Shown here in pieces: positions 6,652 to 9,548 of a stretch of DNA of 9,548 nucleotides. The stretch spans positions 1 to 9,548 of the forward strand of contig DFSO01000044.1 of the NCBI GenBank assembly GCA_002378665.1, written 5' to 3'. Below the pieces are notes generated by a model. It was given only the letters and a program-made list of their open reading frames with translations, made no database searches and had not been told where the DNA came from. How positions within the stretch are numbered: the first letter of the stretch is position 1; the number at the start of each line of letters is the position of its first letter. A program made the position numbers and the translations under genes. The stretch is from Loktanella sp. UBA3435 (GTDB taxonomy: Bacteria; Pseudomonadota; Alphaproteobacteria; Rhodobacterales; Rhodobacteraceae).

Positions 6652-7896
6652 TTACTCCGATGCTTCGGTTTGGTTTGCAGCGACTTGATTGGTGTCGATC
6701 ACATCGCGCAATTGCATGCCCGCTTGTGGGGTAGAAAGCGCCGTTGTGATCAGTCGCGCGCCATCGGGTAGCTCCTCGGCCCGCACGTAAGATGTTTCGC
6801 CATCCACATGCACAAGTTGTGCAGGAACTATCACAAGGGTACCAGCGCCCTCTGATTCAGGCTCGAGCAACCAGATCTCTTCGCCGCCACGCAATGCCGT
6901 TGATGGTATTTTGTAAATCGCCTTTGGCTGCGGGCCTTCAATCACGACTTTCGCGAATGAGTTGATCAGCGCCGGCGGCGTACCTGACGACAAGGCACTA
7001 GTCGAAGTTGCGCGGGCGGCGTCGATGTCGCTCAGCTCAACCGTGACGGTCAGCGTGCGCGTGCGCAAATCCAGTGTTGGAGAAACACGAGTCACACGCG
7101 CACCCCACTCAAATCTTTGACCCGCAAAACGCACAGACACAGTAGCATTGGGTGAGGCGCCCTCAAACAGCCCTGGTATCAGCGCTGCGTCCGCTTCGCG
7201 AACAGGCACGTTGATTTCCATACGGCTTTCTGTGTAAATTTCAGCTATGGCTTGGCCAGCATTGATAACGCTGCCGATCTCGATCTGCTTGGTCAGTACA
7301 GCGCCATCAAACGGAGCCTTAACGAACTTTCGTTCAAGGCTAAGCTCTGCAGCACTTTGTGCAGCGATGAGGCTGTTCAGGGTCGCCGACAACTCGGCGT
7401 TCTGACTGCGGGCTTGGTCCAAAGCGGCTTGGCTGGCTGCACCGCTCACGCGAAGAGTTTCGGTCCGCTCAAGCAGAATTTCGTTCAGGTCCAAGCGGGC
7501 CCGCGTGCCGTCAATATTGGCCTGCGTTTGCGACAGTGCCGCAAGCTCAGAGCTGTCATCAAGATGAACCAGTACTTCGCCCTCTTTGAATGAACCACGG
7601 TTTGTGATCGCTGGATGCAATTTGATGACCTGCCCGCCGACTTGGCTGGCGAGATCAGCAAGGCGGAACGGCTGCATGAACCCTTCGCCACGAATTGGTA
7701 GCGGTGCGTTGATCAAGGCAAGTTCAGCAGTCTCAACCAAAGTGATCGGACGCTCTACCACTGCAGGCTCTACGACCTCACGATTTTCGCCTAGGTAACG
7801 AAACCCATTGATGCCACCGAATACCACTGCAATTGCAACAACGATCCAGAAAATCTCGCGTAGACCGACGCCTACGAAACCCAATAGTTTCTTCAT
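6652..7896 (-). CDS. RND efflux periplasmic adaptor (membrane fusion protein, HlyD/AcrA family)
   Basis: The 414-residue protein would bridge the RND pump to an outer-membrane channel. It has a short cytoplasmic N-terminus and one membrane anchor (about residues 13-33) with no lipobox, so it is anchored by a helix rather than lipid. The two halves of the lipoyl/barrel-sandwich domain lie at about 86-113 and 188-222, the second with the typical KAPFDGAV motif. Between them a coiled-coil alpha-hairpin runs from about 115 to 187, rich in Ala, Leu, Glu and Gln. A beta-barrel and membrane-proximal domain follow. The ATG at 7896 is chosen because AAGGA lies 5 nt upstream; an earlier in-frame ATG at 7935 lies in the upstream inverted repeat region and has no such site. 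It is the first gene of the pump operon. Confidence 0.93.
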   Translation of the reverse strand: MKKLLGFVGVGLREIFWIVVAIAVVFGGINGFRYLGENREVVEPAVVERPITLVETAELALINAPLPIRGEGFMQPFRLADLASQVGGQVIKLHPAITNRGSFKEGEVLVHLDDSSELAALSQTQANIDGTRARLDLNEILLERTETLRVSGAASQAALDQARSQNAELSATLNSLIAAQSAAELSLERKFVKAPFDGAVLTKQIEIGSVINAGQAIAEIYTESRMEINVPVREADAALIPGLFEGASPNATVSVRFAGQRFEWGARVTRVSPTLDLRTRTLTVTVELSDIDAARATSTSALSSGTPPALINSFAKVVIEGPQPKAIYKIPSTALRGGEEIWLLEPESEGAGTLVIVPAQLVHVDGETSYVRAEELPDGARLITTALSTPQAGMQLRDVIDTNQVAANQTEASE

Positions 7897-7910
7897 GGTG
7901 TTCCTTCTGT

Positions 7911-7932
7911 CACTGGGTAATTTGACCCAGTG
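7911..7932 (-). promoter_or_regulatory. perfect inverted repeat upstream of the efflux operon (candidate operator or leader hairpin)
   Basis: The arms CACTGGGT (7911-7918) and ACCCAGTG (7925-7932) are perfect inverted repeats around a 6-nt AT-rich centre. The inner edge is only 4 nt from the AAGGAA ribosome binding site of the fusion-protein gene. A 22-bp palindrome at this position fits a TetR-family operator, typical of RND operons, but no such regulator is in the window. As RNA it would form an 8-bp stem next to the ribosome binding site. No confident -35/-10 pair was found upstream. Confidence 0.5.
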
Positions 7933-8087
7933 CAACTTGTATTAAATCAAACGTTTCAGCGGTGGCTTTCTCTGTCACATAGGGCCGCGAACGTCGTTTG
8001 TGAACTCTAGAATAATACGTGCGGTATTCCCTAACGGATCACAAAGATAAGGGCAGGTATTAATCAACATCGCATATGTCTCAATCT

Positions 8088-8097
8088 GGTGCTGTCA
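8088..8097 (+). repeat. left terminal inverted repeat of the deleted IS6 element
   Basis: The sequence GGTGCTGTCA is repeated inverted at 8513-8522. The flanking T (8087) and A (8523) extend the match by one pair. Confidence 0.8.
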
Positions 8098-8142
8098 ATA
8101 TGAATGCGAATTCGTCTCTACTAAGCCAGCACCCCTACCCTT

Positions 8143-8465
8143 TTATGCCGCACAAAGGCCGCGCCACTCGGCAAGAGCAGCGGTGCGGTTGGCCTTGCAG
8201 TGATCGCGTTGGGAGAAGCTTCGGTCTTGATTGAAATGGTTGTGAATGGAAGCGTGGACAGCAAAGAATTTTTGCAAGGTTCGCATGCGCCTGAAGCGGA
8301 TCATTGCACGGTCTCGTCGTCGGAATGGCTGATGCCGATGTCGCGTTCGTGCAGAAGATCCTCCACGTTCCGAAGCAAAAGCGGGAACCAAACATACATC
8401 ATGAAAGATAGCCGGATGATCTCTGGGCTCGCCTTAAAGTAGCAAAATGGCCTGCGTTTTGTCAT
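8143..8465 (-). pseudogene. IS6-family transposase, N- and C-terminal parts joined by deletion
   Basis: From the ATG at 8465 the minus strand reads 54 codons to a TGA at 8303-8301. They include KASPEIIRLS and RNVEDLLHERDIGISH, the N-terminal region of IS6 transposases. In another frame, from about 8334 to the TAA at 8145-8143, it reads HQPFRRRDRAMIRFRRMR, HASIHNHFNQDRS and AALAEWRGLCAA, the C-terminal region. The D-D-E catalytic middle is gone. The two parts overlap at CATCAGCCAT (8334-8325), which can encode I-S-H in the first frame and H-Q-P in the second. This suggests a deletion between short repeats. The encoded proteins cannot transpose. Confidence 0.85.
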
Positions 8466-8512
8466 CCCGTGAAACTAGATCACCGCCTTGCCCGGCTCAA
8501 CAAAGTTTCCTC

Positions 8513-8522
8513 TGACAGCACC
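8513..8522 (-). repeat. right terminal inverted repeat of the deleted IS6 element
   Basis: Read on the minus strand this is GGTGCTGTCA, identical to the left end at 8088-8097. It is followed inward by AAACTTTGTTG-like sequence, as expected just inside an IS6 end. Confidence 0.8.
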
Positions 8523-8551
8523 ATTTTGCCTCTACAAGGCCAGTTTTAAGT

Positions 8552-8597
8552 GACATTCAACACCCTCGGACAAACGTAGCAATTATTGTTGAGTGTC
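8552..8597 (-). terminator. possible 3' hairpin of the outer-membrane protein gene
   Basis: An 11-bp inverted repeat (GACATTCAACA at 8552-8562, TGTTGAGTGTC at 8587-8597) has one position that pairs only as G-U in RNA, and a 24-nt loop. It begins 3 nt after the TAA of the barrel gene. No T-run follows on the minus strand, so it is a weak terminator candidate at best and may only protect the 3' end. Confidence 0.3.
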
Positions 8598-8600
8598 TCT

Positions 8601-9242
8601 TTAGAAACGAAAACTTCCAGTAATCGCGATGTAGGGGTACAGATTGCCGACAGCGCGCTCGTTTTGGATGTTTCGAACTTCGGTTGCGATGTCAGCGGCA
8701 GATACAGTTGGCGACACGAGGGACACGTCCAACCCGCCCGTCACAATGCCACCGATCTCGCCACTTAAGGTGAAACGAGGGTCAATATTCCAATCATATC
8801 CGACGGTGAGGATAGGTGAAATTTTCCGAGAGAATTCAGATGTTACAACGGCTGTTTCGCCATTTGTAAGCGTAGTGTTGCCGATGGGGACGGGATTCGA
8901 TGGACTTGCAAGTGCAGTGCCTCGAAAACTCGTTCCGGAGACAAAAGCACCGCCAGAGACGCGAAAACCAGAATTTCCAGCATAATAATCTGCAAGAAGT
9001 GCGAAGCCGCCAAGTTGCCAGTTGGAGTCGTAACGAACGCCATCAACCGTCCCGACCCTGCCAGTGATGTCACTACCCGCCAAGACGCCGCGAAGCGCGA
9101 AGCTTTGGTTGAAACGGTATGCGCCTTCAACAGACGTGCCTAAGCTGGAAATGCCGAGACCGAAGCGAAGATTGTTTTCTTGAGCGAAGGCGGGGCTTGC
9201 TAGAACCACGATTAGAGATGCAACTGATAATGCTGGGTTCAT
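8601..9242 (-). CDS. small outer-membrane beta-barrel protein
   Basis: The 213-residue product starts with a clear Sec signal peptide (residues 1-20, hydrophobic core ALSVASLIVVLASPA, cleavage after AFA). The mature part alternates polar and hydrophobic residues with many Gly and aromatic residues, as in an eight- to ten-stranded barrel (for example FGLGISSLG, GGFALLADYY, FRVSGGAFV, PILTVGYDW, FTLSGEIGG). It ends in SFRF, with the C-terminal aromatic needed for BAM-dependent insertion. The ATG at 9242 has GGAG 7 nt upstream, and the signal peptide starts there. The open frame continues upstream without a stop into an IS6 transposase fragment, which I regard as accidental. It is too small and of the wrong type to be a TolC-like partner of the RND pump. 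The exact family and role are not recognised. Confidence 0.85.
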   Translation of the reverse strand: MNPALSVASLIVVLASPAFAQENNLRFGLGISSLGTSVEGAYRFNQSFALRGVLAGSDITGRVGTVDGVRYDSNWQLGGFALLADYYAGNSGFRVSGGAFVSGTSFRGTALASPSNPVPIGNTTLTNGETAVVTSEFSRKISPILTVGYDWNIDPRFTLSGEIGGIVTGGLDVSLVSPTVSAADIATEVRNIQNERAVGNLYPYIAITGSFRF

Positions 9243-9259
9243 GCGATTACTCCAATATT

Positions 9260-9277
9260 TCCCAAGTTCCGTTGGGA
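9260..9277 (-). promoter_or_regulatory. inverted repeat just upstream of the outer-membrane protein gene
   Basis: Arms TCCCAA (9260-9265) and TTGGGA (9272-9277) flank a 6-nt centre and end 6 nt before the ribosome binding site. It may be a small operator or 5' leader hairpin. With 6-bp arms it may also be chance. Confidence 0.25.
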
Positions 9278-9317
9278 TGTCGGGATATTGACCACATTGG
9301 CCGGCGTTTTCAAGCCT

Positions 9318-9450
9318 GTTGAGCCAGCGGCCCGTTTCCTGTTTGTCGGCGTTGCCGATGACCTTCAGCGCCGCACCATAGGATCGCAGCTTGTCGGTCA
9401 CGATGACATGTGGCGGACCAAAGCAATGCAGCAGCAGAGAGCAATCGTCT
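9318..9450 (-). pseudogene. IS6-family transposase, central catalytic-domain fragment
   Basis: The minus strand here reads GPPHVIVTDKLRSYGAALKV and then ADKQETGRWLN. This is the middle of an IS6 transposase, with the second catalytic Asp in the V-T-D-K-L-R-S-Y motif (codon 9395-9393). Similarity stops around WLN, near the point where the family continues N-R-x-E-N-S-H with the catalytic Glu. The upstream part towards the window end is poorly conserved, so the left limit is approximate. The fragment is broken on both sides, and no terminal repeat is seen in the window. Its frame is open into the neighbouring barrel gene. Confidence 0.75.
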
Positions 9451-9548
9451 GCGCGGATGGCTAGCTTGGCTGTGGTGAGGCGATCACGCACACGCCGACA
9501 CGGCACCGCGCTGGTATGCGCGTGAGCATTTGGGGATAAATTGTCAAT

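Larger units (their letters stand above)
8088..8522 (-). mobile_element. internally deleted IS6-family element
   Basis: The 435-bp element is bounded by 10-bp perfect inverted repeats GGTGCTGTCA, reading inward at 8088-8097 (plus) and 8522-8513 (minus). IS6-family elements usually start with GG and are roughly 0.7-0.9 kb. Inside are the first 47 or so codons and the last 60 or so codons of an IS6 transposase, joined out of frame, so about half of a normal element is missing. No 8-bp target duplication is seen (left flank CTCAATCT, right flank ATTTTGCC). With intact ends it could in principle be moved by a related transposase. It sits between the outer-membrane protein gene and the efflux operon. 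Confidence 0.8.

Noticed and set aside
8601..9242. Reading the barrel protein as the outer-membrane channel of the RND system
   Set aside because: TolC-type channels are over 400 residues with long helical hairpins; this protein has about 193 mature residues and only beta-barrel features.
1..9548. CRISPR arrays, tRNA or rRNA genes, phage or toxin-antitoxin systems
   Set aside because: No regularly spaced repeats, cloverleaf-like segments, rRNA-like stretches or matching small gene pairs were seen on either strand.

Overview
The window looks like chromosomal or plasmid DNA from a marine alphaproteobacterium of the Roseobacter group (Rhodobacterales). The evidence is two small cupin enzymes resembling the DMSP lyases DddQ and DddW, which occur mainly in roseobacters, alphaproteobacterial-style codon use, and several decayed insertion sequences. 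A genus cannot be named from this sequence alone.

Left part (340-2576): a DMSP-cleavage module. A DddQ-like lyase (951-340, minus) lies downstream of a DddW-like lyase (1584-1105, minus). A LysR-type regulator (1683-2576, plus) is divergent from the DddW-like gene across a 98-bp intergenic region holding a dyad and overlapping candidate -10 boxes. Both cupins keep the full metal and catalytic residue set with the spacing known from characterised enzymes. From family knowledge both would cleave DMSP to dimethyl sulfide and acrylate, and the LysR protein is the likely DMSP-responsive regulator, as at the dddW locus of Ruegeria pomeroyi.

Middle gap (2577-3405): an insertion-sequence graveyard. 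It holds the C-terminal tail of an IS3-family transposase (2814-2954) and that of an IS66-family transposase (3176-3379). The IS66 tail has an internal stop and a lost C-terminal end. The remnant runs almost up to the stop codon of the next gene.

Right-centre (3406-7896, minus): a two-gene RND efflux operon. A membrane fusion protein (7896-6652) is followed after 6 nt by an RND inner-membrane pump (6645-3406). No TolC-type outer-membrane factor lies in the window. A perfect 8-bp inverted repeat with a 6-nt centre sits just upstream of the fusion-protein ribosome binding site and is a good operator or leader-hairpin candidate.

Right part (8088-9548): an internally deleted IS6-family element (8088-8522) with 10-bp terminal inverted repeats, then a gene for a small outer-membrane beta-barrel protein (9242-8601, minus), then a second IS6-family transposase fragment (about 9450-9318) whose reading frame runs uninterrupted into the barrel gene. 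Overall, intact functional modules (DMSP lyases, RND efflux, outer-membrane protein) are separated by eroded transposons, pointing to repeated rearrangement of an accessory region. I found no wholly unknown gene system. The paired dddW-dddQ-lysR arrangement is the most interesting biological unit.
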